This document shows positions 25,146-34,088 of a DNA stretch of 64,000 bases, in pieces. The stretch is from NBLH01 sp050296515 (GTDB lineage: Bacteria; Bacteroidota; Bacteroidia; Bacteroidales; NBLH01), in contig JBNKRJ010000001.1 of assembly GCA_050296515.1 (NCBI GenBank), forward strand, positions 73,452 through 137,451. The letters run 5' to 3'. The position numbers and the translations under genes are program-made. Each line of letters opens with the position of its first letter. The stretch's first letter is position 1. The notes under the pieces were generated by a model. That model was given only the letters and a program-made list of their open reading frames with translations. It did not search any database and was not told the origin of the DNA.

Positions 25146-26675
25146 ATGCAGGAGAAAATTATTATTTTAGATTTCGGTTCGCAGTATACTCAGTTGATTG
25201 CCAGGCGAGTACGCGAATTGAATGTGTATTGTGAGATTCATCCTTATAACTCCATTCCAGAAAAGGATGAATTTGTTAAAGGTTATATTCTTTCAGGAAG
25301 TCCGTTTTCAGTGCGAGATGAACAAGCTCCTGTTCCTGATTTAAAAGGAATAAAAGGAGAAATGCCTTTGCTTGGTATTTGTTATGGAGCCCAACATTTG
25401 GCTCATAACTTTGGAGGCGAAGTAATGGCTTCAAAACACCGTGAATATGGTCGGGCAAATCTGAAATTTGTTAACCGTGAAAATGAACTTTTAAAGGGAA
25501 TATCGAAAAATACCCAAGTTTGGATGTCGCATGGCGACACCATTGCAAAAATCCCTGATAACTACGAAATAATTGCCAGTACTGAGGATGTTAAAGTTGG
25601 AGCTTATAAAATTAATGGTGAAACTACTTATGGCATTCAGTTTCATCCTGAAGTTTATCATACAACCGAAGGCCTGGATTTATTGCGAAATTATGTGGTA
25701 GGTGTTTGTGGTTGCAAGCAGGACTGGACCCCAGATTCTTTTGTTGAAACTACTGTGCAAGAACTAAAAGAAAAACTTGGTAATGATAAGGTCGTCCTGG
25801 GTCTTTCAGGAGGAGTTGATTCAACAGTTGCTGCAGTGTTGCTTCACAGAGCAATAGGTAAAAACTTATACTGTATTTTTGTTGATAATGGCCTTTTAAG
25901 ACTGAACGAGTTTGAGGACGTTTTAGAATCATACAAAGGAATGGGTTTGAATGTGATAGGGGTTGATGCTAAACAGCGATTTTATGACGCATTAAAAGGT
26001 ATAGAAGACCCTGAGAAGAAAAGAAAAGCAATAGGAGGAACATTTATTGAAGTGTTTGATGATGAGGCTCATAAGATTGAAAATGTTAAATGGTTAGGGC
26101 AAGGTACAATTTACCCAGATGTTATTGAATCTGTTTCTGTAAAAGGTCCATCAGCGACTATAAAATCGCATCATAATGTTGGTGGCTTACCTGACTATAT
26201 GAAACTGAAAATTGTTGAACCTTTAAGGTTACTTTTTAAAGATGAGGTGCGCAGGGTTGGAAAAGCATTAAGTATTCCTGATAAGAATTTAGGACGACAT
26301 CCTTTTCCTGGACCTGGTCTGGGTATCAGGATACTTGGTGATATTACCCCTGAAAAAGTAAGAATTCTGCAAGAGGTAGACAGCATTTTCATTAACGGGT
26401 TAATTGAGGCCGGTTTATATGATGAGGTGTGGCAGGCAGGTGCTATGTTATTACCAGTGCAATCGGTAGGAGTAATGGGCGATGAACGAACCTATGAGCG
26501 AGTAGTAGCCTTAAGAGCTGTTGGTTCAACTGATGGAATGACGGCGGATTGGTCGCATTTACCTTATGAGTTTTTGGGGAAAATTTCCAACAAAATCATT
26601 AACCAGGTAAAAGGGATTAACAGGGTTGTTTACGATATTAGTTCAAAACCACCTGCAACTATTGAGTGGGAGTAG
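25146..26675 (+). CDS. guaA: GMP synthase (glutamine-hydrolysing)
   Basis: This 509-residue protein converts XMP to GMP with ATP and glutamine. The N-terminal class I amidotransferase domain has its nucleophile in GICYGAQ (Cys79) and the His/Glu pair in GIQFHPEVYH near 169-178. The ATP pyrophosphatase domain has the P-loop LSGGVDST near 218-225. The C-terminal dimerisation domain includes HPFPGPGLGIRILG and ends KPPATIEWE, the standard C-terminus. Length is normal. No guanine riboswitch is visible in the short leader. Confidence 0.97.
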   Translation: MQEKIIILDFGSQYTQLIARRVRELNVYCEIHPYNSIPEKDEFVKGYILSGSPFSVRDEQAPVPDLKGIKGEMPLLGICYGAQHLAHNFGGEVMASKHREYGRANLKFVNRENELLKGISKNTQVWMSHGDTIAKIPDNYEIIASTEDVKVGAYKINGETTYGIQFHPEVYHTTEGLDLLRNYVVGVCGCKQDWTPDSFVETTVQELKEKLGNDKVVLGLSGGVDSTVAAVLLHRAIGKNLYCIFVDNGLLRLNEFEDVLESYKGMGLNVIGVDAKQRFYDALKGIEDPEKKRKAIGGTFIEVFDDEAHKIENVKWLGQGTIYPDVIESVSVKGPSATIKSHHNVGGLPDYMKLKIVEPLRLLFKDEVRRVGKALSIPDKNLGRHPFPGPGLGIRILGDITPEKVRILQEVDSIFINGLIEAGLYDEVWQAGAMLLPVQSVGVMGDERTYERVVALRAVGSTDGMTADWSHLPYEFLGKISNKIINQVKGINRVVYDISSKPPATIEWE

Positions 26676-26748
26676 TTTTAGAACTTAGAAATTGGACATT
26701 CGAGCAATGTTTCAGGCGACTTCAAAGCTTTAATTACTAGGTTTTTAT

Positions 26749-28335
26749 CTATAGCTTAGGCAATATCTGCGATATCAAAATAATAAAAACCAAAGCAACA
26801 GGATAAACGGTTGCATAGGCAATAGGAGCGGCATTTGTGTCGCTCTTTGCATTTACAACGGCCAGGCCGGGGGTACTTGTCATCGCCCCTGTAATAACGC
26901 CTAATAAACTTAAAAAATTAACTTTAAAAATAAAATGTCCGACTAAGGCACCAATGATTATTGGTATTACTGTAAGTGCTATACTTATGATAATCAGGCT
27001 GATCCCGTATTGATGAATGGTGTTCATGAAACTTCCACCAGCTTTTGTCCCGACAGCTGCCATAAAGAGCAGCAATCCTAGTTCTCGAAGTAACTGGTTC
27101 GCATTTCCTGACATTGACCAGATAATTGGCCCCGTTTTCCCTAAACGACTCAGTAAAATAGCAGCCAATAGGGTACCTCCTGTCATCCCCAAACTAAATG
27201 AAATACTGCCAATTGGTAAGGCTACCATGCCTAGAAAAATACCAATTAATACTCCTAGGGCTATCGGAAGAAAATCTGTGTTAGAGAGAGTTTTTGTGTT
27301 GTTTCCAAGTAGTTTTTTTACCGAGTCAAGACTGGCTTTATCACCTGTAATCCTTAATTTATCTCCAAATCTTAAAACTGAACTTGGCTTGGGACTTATT
27401 TCTATCCCACTTCTTCTTATTCTTAGAACGGTGACATGATAGTTACTACCCAAACCAATTTTATCGTAACGCTTGTTTACAATCTTTTTATTACTTACTA
27501 AAACCCATTCCGTTTCAGTACTTCTTGAAGTAGGAAATACAAAATCAATTTCATTACCAATCAGTAATTTAGCTTTTTCAATAGCCTCGGTGCTTCCAAT
27601 TACTCTTACTATATCTCCAACAAAAAATTTTGTTTCCTTTGATATTGCATAAACCTCCTGTTCATGATATACTTTAGAAATTACTACATCTGTTATCTCA
27701 CTAATACTAATGTCTGTAACTTTTTTTCCATTTATTGCAGGGTTTTCTACTTTGAGGCTTTTCCCTATCAACTCAGGATTGTCTTCTTTAAGACTTTCTT
27801 CAAAATCCAGTTCTTCCTTTTTTAAGTCCACCTTAAATATGGCAGGCAAAAGGTTGACCATGATAATAACACCCACAACTCCGAAAGTATATGCAATTCC
27901 ATAACCAACAGGAGCCAAAGGGGAACTTGTGCTTTCAATTGCAGCGGCTAGTCCGGGAGTACTAGTTAATGCGCCGTTTAAAATTCCAATAGAAAGATTC
28001 GGATCAACGTTAAATAATTTTGTTATTAATATAGATGCTCCTGCTGCACCACTTAATGCAACTATAGTGGTGATAATCAATACTCTGCCGTGTTTTTTAA
28101 AAGCTTCGAAAAAACCAGGCCCTGCCTGAATTCCAATTGTGAAAATGAACAATAATAAGCCAACTTTCATGAAATCATCAGAAACAACAAATCCAAAATG
28201 ACCTAACAAAAGGGCCACAAAAATAACCGCTGAGATATCTAACGAAAAGTTGAAAATTTTGATTCTTCCTATAATCATACCAAAAGCAATGATTATAAAA
28301 AGTGCTGTATAACTGTGTGAGATAAATTCGTTCAT
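26749..28335 (-). CDS. AspT/YidE-family membrane transporter with two TrkA-C domains
   Basis: With the start at MNEFISHSYTAL, the protein has 528 residues; seven extra codons upstream are possible. It consists of two homologous membrane halves around a soluble centre. Each half ends in the same signature, GALTSTPGLAAA and GAMTSTPGLAVV. The middle (about residues 190-370) holds two TrkA-C/RCK-C-like domains with DIVRVIGS and DKLRITG motifs. This is the layout of the aspartate:alanine exchanger family, including YidE; substrates of the Bacteroidota members are mostly unknown. The gene is convergent with guaA and divergent from the phosphatase gene. Confidence 0.85.
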   Translation of the reverse strand: MNEFISHSYTALFIIIAFGMIIGRIKIFNFSLDISAVIFVALLLGHFGFVVSDDFMKVGLLLFIFTIGIQAGPGFFEAFKKHGRVLIITTIVALSGAAGASILITKLFNVDPNLSIGILNGALTSTPGLAAAIESTSSPLAPVGYGIAYTFGVVGVIIMVNLLPAIFKVDLKKEELDFEESLKEDNPELIGKSLKVENPAINGKKVTDISISEITDVVISKVYHEQEVYAISKETKFFVGDIVRVIGSTEAIEKAKLLIGNEIDFVFPTSRSTETEWVLVSNKKIVNKRYDKIGLGSNYHVTVLRIRRSGIEISPKPSSVLRFGDKLRITGDKASLDSVKKLLGNNTKTLSNTDFLPIALGVLIGIFLGMVALPIGSISFSLGMTGGTLLAAILLSRLGKTGPIIWSMSGNANQLLRELGLLLFMAAVGTKAGGSFMNTIHQYGISLIIISIALTVIPIIIGALVGHFIFKVNFLSLLGVITGAMTSTPGLAVVNAKSDTNAAPIAYATVYPVALVFIILISQILPKL

Positions 28336-28531
28336 AAATTTCTGTTTGGTATACAAAATTGGTATACAAAAGTAAACTTTAATTTTCTTGAAATGTTTTT
28401 AATGGATTATTTTTTTTATCATGCTGTTTGGTATTCTTAATGTTTATAAATAATTGAAGAAAAGTCCTTGATATTTCATGAATTATACTAAATTTAAACT
28501 TTCAATTATTTTATGTTCGTTTCTTTGGGCT

Positions 28532-30538
28532 ATGAGTAAGGTTTGGTTGACAAAACATCTGCTTTTATTGACTTTTTTGATTGTTCTGGCAAGTTCTGCA
28601 ATAGGCCAGGGAAGTTTTAGTTTAAGAGGACAACTTCTGATTGATAAAAAAGTTGTAATTGGAGCCGTTGTTACGGTTTATGATGGGAACGAAATTGCTA
28701 ACCAAACCTCTACAAACCAGCTTGGGAAGTTTTGGGTCGATCTTAAGTTGCAAAAGACTTATGTAATTCAGTTCAAAAAGAAAGACGTTCCTACACAAAA
28801 GGTGGTTATTTCTACAAAAAATGATGAGTTAAAAGGAGAGGACTCAAAAAGCAAAGTGCTGGTTTTTACTTTATCATCAAAAAAACAATCAAAAGAAGGA
28901 CCAGATCCAGGAGATGCTGTAACTTTTTTCCACATGAATGAGAATGGAATGTTGGAACAGAAAAAGGAACTTGCTGTTGTAACACCTATTGAAATATCCG
29001 AGGAAGATGAAGAAGCAATTGTTGAGATTGATGAGAAAATAGAAAACCTGGAAACTGAAGTAAAGACAATAATTGAGGAGAGTCCGGATTCACTAAGACC
29101 ATCAGAGTGGGGTAAATATGATATTCTGCAGCAAAAGAAAGATAGTATCCTATTATTAGCAGATGAGAAGGCTCAAGTTATTCTTAACTCAGCGCAAAAG
29201 CAATCAAACACAATATCTGAGGAAGCTGTTAAAATTGCAGCAAAAACAGAATCCCTAAAACAGGAATTGGCAGCTAATGATGCTGCTATAAAAAGAAATC
29301 TGAAGAAGTTGGCAATTAAAGAAAAGGACTTTTTGGAAAGGGAGGATATTAAGAATTACAAAGCTGCTATTGAAAAGTATGAGAATAAGGGCAGTTTATC
29401 GCAAAATGATAGTCTTGAACTGCAAATGAGTGTGCTAAGCCTTAATGAGGAGATGATTAAAACAGCACGACTGGAACTTGAGATAGCAAAGCTAAATGCC
29501 AAAACAAGAGAAGACAGTGCTGCTATTGAGCAGAGGGAGGCTGAGATATTCAAAGCTGAGCAAGAAATAAAGAATGCTAAAAATCAAATTGAAATTCAAA
29601 AAATTGAGATCAGGCATAAGAATACAATGCTAACAGCTACCATTGTAGTAATACTTGTTTTTATTGTGATGATATTTTTGCTTTACAAAAGCTTAACGGG
29701 AAAAAAGAAAGCAAATGTTCTGTTAGAAAAGCAAAATACAGAGATTGCTAATAAAAATAAAAAAATTATTGATAGCATTCGATATGCACAAACAATACAG
29801 CAAGCTATACTTCCAATAAAAGCAAGTATTGACAAACACTTTGACTGGTTTGTGATTTTCCAGCCTAAGGATATCGTATCAGGAGATTTTTACTGGTTTA
29901 ATCATTTTGAAGATACTGGAGAAAGTGTTTTTGCTGTTGTAGATTGTACTGGCCATGGTGTTCCAGGTGCTTTCATGTCGTTAATCGGTAATCGTTTATT
30001 GATTGATGCGGTAAAGGAAAAGGGAATCACAAGCCCTGTAGAAATATTAGAAGAAGTTGATGCAAGAATTAGGGTGGCGCTAATGCAGGATGAGACATCA
30101 AATAATGATGGTATGGATATTTGCGTTTGCACACTTAAATATATTAATGAAAATGAGTGCAAGGTTGAATTTGCAGGAGCTAAAAGACCTTTGTTCTACT
30201 CAAATGGAGACGATGGTGCCAAAATGAAGCATATCAAAGGGACTGTTAGAGGAATTGGAGGTAAAAAACGACTCAGAGAGAAACCTAAAAAACCTTTTGC
30301 GGAGCACAGTATTGTTCTGAATAAAGGTGATATGCTTTATTTAACAACGGATGGTTTTTTTGACCTTCAGTCACCAACGCGGAAGAAATTTGGAAGGGTT
30401 AATTTTATGGATCTTTTAGAAGATCATTATAATAAACCTTTACCAGAACAAAAAGACGCAATAATGGATGCTTTGCATTTGCATAAAGGTTCTGAGTTTC
30501 AGATAGATGATATAACTATTTTAGGTGTAAAACTATAA
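28532..30538 (+). CDS. Membrane-anchored SpoIIE-type (PP2C) serine/threonine phosphatase
   Basis: The start chosen gives 668 residues and a good signal sequence (hydrophobic segment ending ASSAIGQ); an ATG 18 codons upstream is in frame. An extracytoplasmic CNA-B/CarboxypepD-like domain (about 25-125) is followed by a long coiled coil (about 160-365), a membrane helix near 370-390 and a cytoplasmic linker with IDSIRYAQTIQQAILP. The phosphatase domain has QPKDIVSGDFYW, VDCTGHGVPGAFMSLIG and NDGMDICVC, with the metal-binding aspartates in place. Such enzymes dephosphorylate STAS or SiaC-type partners. The SiaC-type gene lies 61 bases downstream, so that protein is the best candidate substrate. 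Confidence 0.88.
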   Translation: MSKVWLTKHLLLLTFLIVLASSAIGQGSFSLRGQLLIDKKVVIGAVVTVYDGNEIANQTSTNQLGKFWVDLKLQKTYVIQFKKKDVPTQKVVISTKNDELKGEDSKSKVLVFTLSSKKQSKEGPDPGDAVTFFHMNENGMLEQKKELAVVTPIEISEEDEEAIVEIDEKIENLETEVKTIIEESPDSLRPSEWGKYDILQQKKDSILLLADEKAQVILNSAQKQSNTISEEAVKIAAKTESLKQELAANDAAIKRNLKKLAIKEKDFLEREDIKNYKAAIEKYENKGSLSQNDSLELQMSVLSLNEEMIKTARLELEIAKLNAKTREDSAAIEQREAEIFKAEQEIKNAKNQIEIQKIEIRHKNTMLTATIVVILVFIVMIFLLYKSLTGKKKANVLLEKQNTEIANKNKKIIDSIRYAQTIQQAILPIKASIDKHFDWFVIFQPKDIVSGDFYWFNHFEDTGESVFAVVDCTGHGVPGAFMSLIGNRLLIDAVKEKGITSPVEILEEVDARIRVALMQDETSNNDGMDICVCTLKYINENECKVEFAGAKRPLFYSNGDDGAKMKHIKGTVRGIGGKKRLREKPKKPFAEHSIVLNKGDMLYLTTDGFFDLQSPTRKKFGRVNFMDLLEDHYNKPLPEQKDAIMDALHLHKGSEFQIDDITILGVKL

Positions 30539-30599
30539 TGTTTTGTATAGACAAAATTGATACTTAATGAGGTTCAGGTTTTGTTAATAAGTCGGTGAA

Positions 30600-30992
30600 A
30601 TGGAAAATTTATATATAGAGGGATATCAGGAGAATTTTTATGTTCCCACAGTTGATTTTAATGCTGAGACTGGTGTTTGTACAATATCCGGAAAGTCATA
30701 TTTAGAAGATACCAATCAGTTTTATCTTGTACTACTTGAGTGGCTCGATCAATATTTTGAAGAGGTCAATAAACCTGTTCAATTTAATGTTAAATTGAGT
30801 TATTACAATACGTCATCATCACGTTCGATACTTGATATTTTTGATTTGCTAAAAATTTATGAGGATGAGGGTGGAGAAGTTGAAGTAAACTGGTATTGCC
30901 GCGACATTGATTACGAAGTAATACTTGAGGAGGTTGAAGACTATATGGATGAAAGTGATTTGAAAATCAACGTATTAAGCTTTTCAGACTAA
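30600..30992 (+). CDS. SiaC-family regulatory phosphoprotein (DUF1987)
   Basis: This 130-residue acidic cytoplasmic protein has the family hallmark LSYYNTSSSRSILDIFDLL at residues 66-85; by analogy with Pseudomonas SiaC, the regulatory phosphothreonine would be Thr71. Family members are phosphorylated by a SiaB-type kinase and dephosphorylated by a SiaA-type PP2C phosphatase. In Pseudomonas the unphosphorylated form activates a diguanylate cyclase; no GGDEF gene and no SiaB-type kinase are visible here, so the output is open. Adjacent placement behind a membrane PP2C phosphatase supports a SiaA-SiaC-like pair. Confidence 0.85.
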   Translation: MENLYIEGYQENFYVPTVDFNAETGVCTISGKSYLEDTNQFYLVLLEWLDQYFEEVNKPVQFNVKLSYYNTSSSRSILDIFDLLKIYEDEGGEVEVNWYCRDIDYEVILEEVEDYMDESDLKINVLSFSD

Positions 30993-31047
30993 ATATTTTC
31001 ATTAAATCTTAAATCTACGTTTCGAATTATTTTCTACAACGTGACTT

Positions 31048-31905
31048 ATGGAGTCAATTTCTAAATATTTGTCTTTGGTTAAGTTTAGCCATACTATTTT
31101 TGCTTTGCCATTTGCCATAATTGGCTTTTTTTTGGCAGTTCGGTATGCTGATTATGATTTAAGCTGGAAAGTTTTTGCTCTTGTTGTATTGTGTATGGTT
31201 TTTGCCCGTAATGCTGCAATGGGTTTTAATAGGTATATTGACAGAGATATTGATAAAATAAATCCAAGAACAGCAATAAGAGAAATTCCTGCAGGGAAGA
31301 TTAAGGCAAAATCTGTATTGCTATTTGTTATACTTAACAGCATATTGTTTATATCAACAACCTGGTTTATTAATCTACTTGTATTCTTTTTATCCCCGGT
31401 AGCCTTATTGGTTGTTTTAGGGTATAGTTATACCAAGCGTTTTACTTTTTTGTGTCATTTTATTTTAGGATTAGGGTTATCTCTTGCTCCTATAGGTGCA
31501 TATCTTTCTGTAACCGCCAGATTTGACTTAGTCCCTTTATTATTTTCATTTATTGTGTTGTTTTGGACAAGTGGCTTCGATATCATTTATGCTTTACAGG
31601 ATGATAGTTTTGATAGTGAGCAAAACTTATTCTCTGTTCCGGCATGGTTAGGAAAAAAGAAATCATTAATTGTTTCAGCAATTGTTCATTTGGTAGCAGC
31701 AACTTTAATAATAGTCGCAGGATTGATCGCACAATTTGGTATTTGGTACTGGGTTGGTGCATCAGTTTTTATTTTATTACTTTTTTATCAGCACAGCATT
31801 GTTAAATCCAATGATTTGAGCAGGGTGAATTTAGCTTTTTTTACAACGAACGGAATAGCCAGCGTTGTGTTTGCAAGTTTTACCGTTCTATCATTGTTTT
31901 TGTAA
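31048..31905 (+). CDS. UbiA-family prenyltransferase, probably menaquinone pathway (MqnP-like)
   Basis: This 285-residue membrane protein has about eight hydrophobic segments and the two Asp-rich prenyl-diphosphate sites of the UbiA superfamily: NRYIDRDID at 61-69 and DIIYALQDDSFD near 178-189. KFSHTIFALPFA near the N-terminus is typical of 4-hydroxybenzoate-polyprenyltransferase-like proteins. In Bacteroidota that make menaquinone by the futalosine route, the homologue is MqnP, which prenylates 1,4-dihydroxy-6-naphthoate; that assignment is inference from the family and phylum. Other UbiA substrates cannot be excluded. It is followed by plsC after 20 bases. Confidence 0.85.
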   Translation: MESISKYLSLVKFSHTIFALPFAIIGFFLAVRYADYDLSWKVFALVVLCMVFARNAAMGFNRYIDRDIDKINPRTAIREIPAGKIKAKSVLLFVILNSILFISTTWFINLLVFFLSPVALLVVLGYSYTKRFTFLCHFILGLGLSLAPIGAYLSVTARFDLVPLLFSFIVLFWTSGFDIIYALQDDSFDSEQNLFSVPAWLGKKKSLIVSAIVHLVAATLIIVAGLIAQFGIWYWVGASVFILLLFYQHSIVKSNDLSRVNLAFFTTNGIASVVFASFTVLSLFL

Positions 31906-31925
31906 TTATATTCTATTAATCCACA

Positions 31926-32657
31926 ATGAAAAACGCCTTAAGCTATTTGTTTTCCCTCATCTTTTATTTGTATTTTGGATTAATTCTTGGAGTTTTTCAT
32001 CCAATACAGGTTCTTGCACATTGGATTTTTGGTGAAAAAGCAAGACAGGGAGTTGTGAATACTCTCAATCTATTGCTAATTATGAGTTTACATATTTTAG
32101 GTAGTAGAATAAAATTTAATGGTTTTAATAAAATACCTGTTAACAGACCAATTATAATAATCTCCAATCATCAAAGTATGTTTGATATTCCAGTTGTTGT
32201 TTGGGGATTTCGAAAGTGTTTTCCAAAATTTATATCAAAAGCCGAATTGGGAAAAGGTTTACCAAGTATTTCTTATAACCTGAAGCACGGTAAATCGGCA
32301 TTGATAGATCGAAGTAACAGAGCTCAGTCTGTGAAAGAGATATTTAAGTTAGGACAATTAATTGAAAAAAATAACTATGCTGTTTGTATTTTCCCAGAAG
32401 GAACCAGAAGCAGGACTGGCAAGCTAAAAGAATTTAAAACAGCCGGGATTGAAACCTTACTACATGCTGCACCATCAGCAGTTATTGTTCCGCTTGTGAT
32501 ACAGGGGCATAGTGAATTAATGGAAAAAGGAACCTTCCCGTTAAAGTTTGGACAGATAATCACCTACACAGTTTTAGAGGCCATAGAGCCTGAAAATATT
32601 CAATTAGATGACCTTGTGGCAAGTGTAAGAAATTCGATTCAGAAAGTATTGGAATAA
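31926..32657 (+). CDS. plsC: 1-acyl-sn-glycerol-3-phosphate acyltransferase
   Basis: This 243-residue membrane-bound enzyme makes phosphatidate from lysophosphatidate. Motif I, NHQSMFD (His82, Asp87), and motif III, FPEGTRSR near residue 157, are complete. An N-terminal hydrophobic stretch (about 5-30) anchors it to the inner membrane. It is the last gene of a rightward run and is followed within 15 bases by a copy of the MITE-like repeat. Length and motif spacing are normal for PlsC. Confidence 0.92.
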   Translation: MKNALSYLFSLIFYLYFGLILGVFHPIQVLAHWIFGEKARQGVVNTLNLLLIMSLHILGSRIKFNGFNKIPVNRPIIIISNHQSMFDIPVVVWGFRKCFPKFISKAELGKGLPSISYNLKHGKSALIDRSNRAQSVKEIFKLGQLIEKNNYAVCIFPEGTRSRTGKLKEFKTAGIETLLHAAPSAVIVPLVIQGHSELMEKGTFPLKFGQIITYTVLEAIEPENIQLDDLVASVRNSIQKVLE

Positions 32658-32671
32658 GTTCTTGTCATATT

Positions 32672-32770
32672 ATGACTAAATTTGTCAGGTGACAACAGCT
32701 GACAAGTGCACCGGCCAGGTGTTGTCACCTGGCTAATTACCAGGAATATCAAATTTGACTTGACACTAGT
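32672..32770. repeat. MITE-like palindromic element, copy 2 (left end decayed)
   Basis: It contains TTTGTCAGGTGACAACAG, a second hairpin CCAGGTG-TTGT-CACCTGG and the conserved right end AAATTTGACTTGACACTAGT, which abuts the stop codon of the leftward beta-lactamase-like gene exactly. The left inverted repeat is not recognisable. It fills almost the whole spacer between the two convergent genes. Confidence 0.75.
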
Positions 32771-34000
32771 TTATTTTTCAATGAATTCATTATCAATAAA
32801 TTCAAAAATATCTTCTTCAAGTTTTGAGTAGGAGCTATTTGTTCCCGGCAAATATCCTTTTGTATTAAAAGTTCCATTTGAAATAAATACAAACCCAATA
32901 TTTTTTTCTCTATTGTAATACATATCTGCTATTAAGCCATAAGCATCGCCTATGTGTCCTGTAAACGAGAGACCTGGCATTATAAAATCTCCATCTTTGG
33001 TTTGTGTAGTTTTTTGAAGTCCGAGGCCCCAGCTTAAAAATAAATTATGATTCGTGTCGCCATTTAAACCATTGTTTTTCCAATATATCTTTTCCATTTC
33101 TTCAATGGTTTTTGAACGAAGAATTTGAGCGCCTTCATAACTTCCTTTGTTCATAAATACCTGAAGGATTTTTGTAAGATCGTTAACAGATATTCGCAAA
33201 CCTCCCTGGGGCGAGTAATACAAACCATTTATACCAACAGAATACTCCCTTTCAACGGGATAACTGCTTTCAAAGTTATCAGCTTGAGGTTCAGTTCCTC
33301 TGTATAAAATACTAATTTGACTTTTCTCTTTGATTTGTGAGATATTATACCTTCCACCTATGTTTAAAGGCTTTAATATGTGCTTTTCAACGTATTTGTC
33401 AAATCTTTCTCCTGAAACATTTTCAATAATAGTTGCTAAAATTCCATAGTTTAAATTGCAATAGGTAAAATAGGTTCCTGGTTCTTTATTTATCCAAATC
33501 GAAGATTCTTCAGTAAGAAGTTCAGAAACAGGTGGTACGAAGTCTGAATTGTACATCCTCGTTAAAAACATTTTATAGTCTTTTCCGTCATAAATCGATG
33601 AAGTATGTGAAAGAAGCATTCTTGGTGTGATAATACGGTTAGGAAAATATTTATGTTTAACTCTTTTTTTTTGGTAATTATTGATATCAGCATCTAAATC
33701 AATTTGTCCTTTTTCAACTAGTTGCATTACAGCAATTGCAGTAACAGTTTTTGAAATAGAAGCAATTCTGAAAAGAGTTTTTTCAGTTACAGGTAAACTA
33801 TCTTTGAGGTTTCTTAAGCCATACTGGTGTTTGAACTTTTTATTTCCATTTATTACGAAAAGTCCCATCCCGACAACTTCATGCTGTTTAGCAATTTTTT
33901 CTAATTTATTTGTTTTGTCATCATCCATTTTACATGGTCTTTCATTGACATTGTAAACTCCAAAGTTCATTAGTAACGCAAAGACTAAGTTTCTAATCAT
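32771..34000 (-). CDS. Serine beta-lactamase/D-alanyl-D-alanine carboxypeptidase-like hydrolase
   Basis: This 409-residue protein has a hydrophobic N-terminus (exported) and a class C beta-lactamase fold. The nucleophile motif SISK is at Ser81-Lys84, the YxN motif is YCN at 180-182, and HIGDAYG near 350 replaces the KTG-type motif, as in many esterase-like members of the family. The family spans beta-lactamases, D-Ala peptidases and esterases, so resistance should not be assumed. Its 3' end abuts a MITE-like repeat. The gene to its right on the same strand lies 88 bases upstream. Confidence 0.85.
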   Translation of the reverse strand: MIRNLVFALLMNFGVYNVNERPCKMDDDKTNKLEKIAKQHEVVGMGLFVINGNKKFKHQYGLRNLKDSLPVTEKTLFRIASISKTVTAIAVMQLVEKGQIDLDADINNYQKKRVKHKYFPNRIITPRMLLSHTSSIYDGKDYKMFLTRMYNSDFVPPVSELLTEESSIWINKEPGTYFTYCNLNYGILATIIENVSGERFDKYVEKHILKPLNIGGRYNISQIKEKSQISILYRGTEPQADNFESSYPVEREYSVGINGLYYSPQGGLRISVNDLTKILQVFMNKGSYEGAQILRSKTIEEMEKIYWKNNGLNGDTNHNLFLSWGLGLQKTTQTKDGDFIMPGLSFTGHIGDAYGLIADMYYNREKNIGFVFISNGTFNTKGYLPGTNSSYSKLEEDIFEFIDNEFIEK

Positions 34001-34088
34001 ACTTCCCTTAATTATTAGTTGACAAAATATAAAAAATAGCGGAAAGATTAGACTTGGCTGAATTGATTTAGGAGTTTGTTATTCATAA

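Noticed and set aside
26676..26748. Guanine or other riboswitch around guaA
   Set aside because: The spacers on either side are too short and show no aptamer-like structure.
32771..34000. Antibiotic-resistance beta-lactamase
   Set aside because: SxxK and YxN motifs are shared by peptidases and esterases, and the KTG-type motif is HIG here; resistance cannot be claimed.
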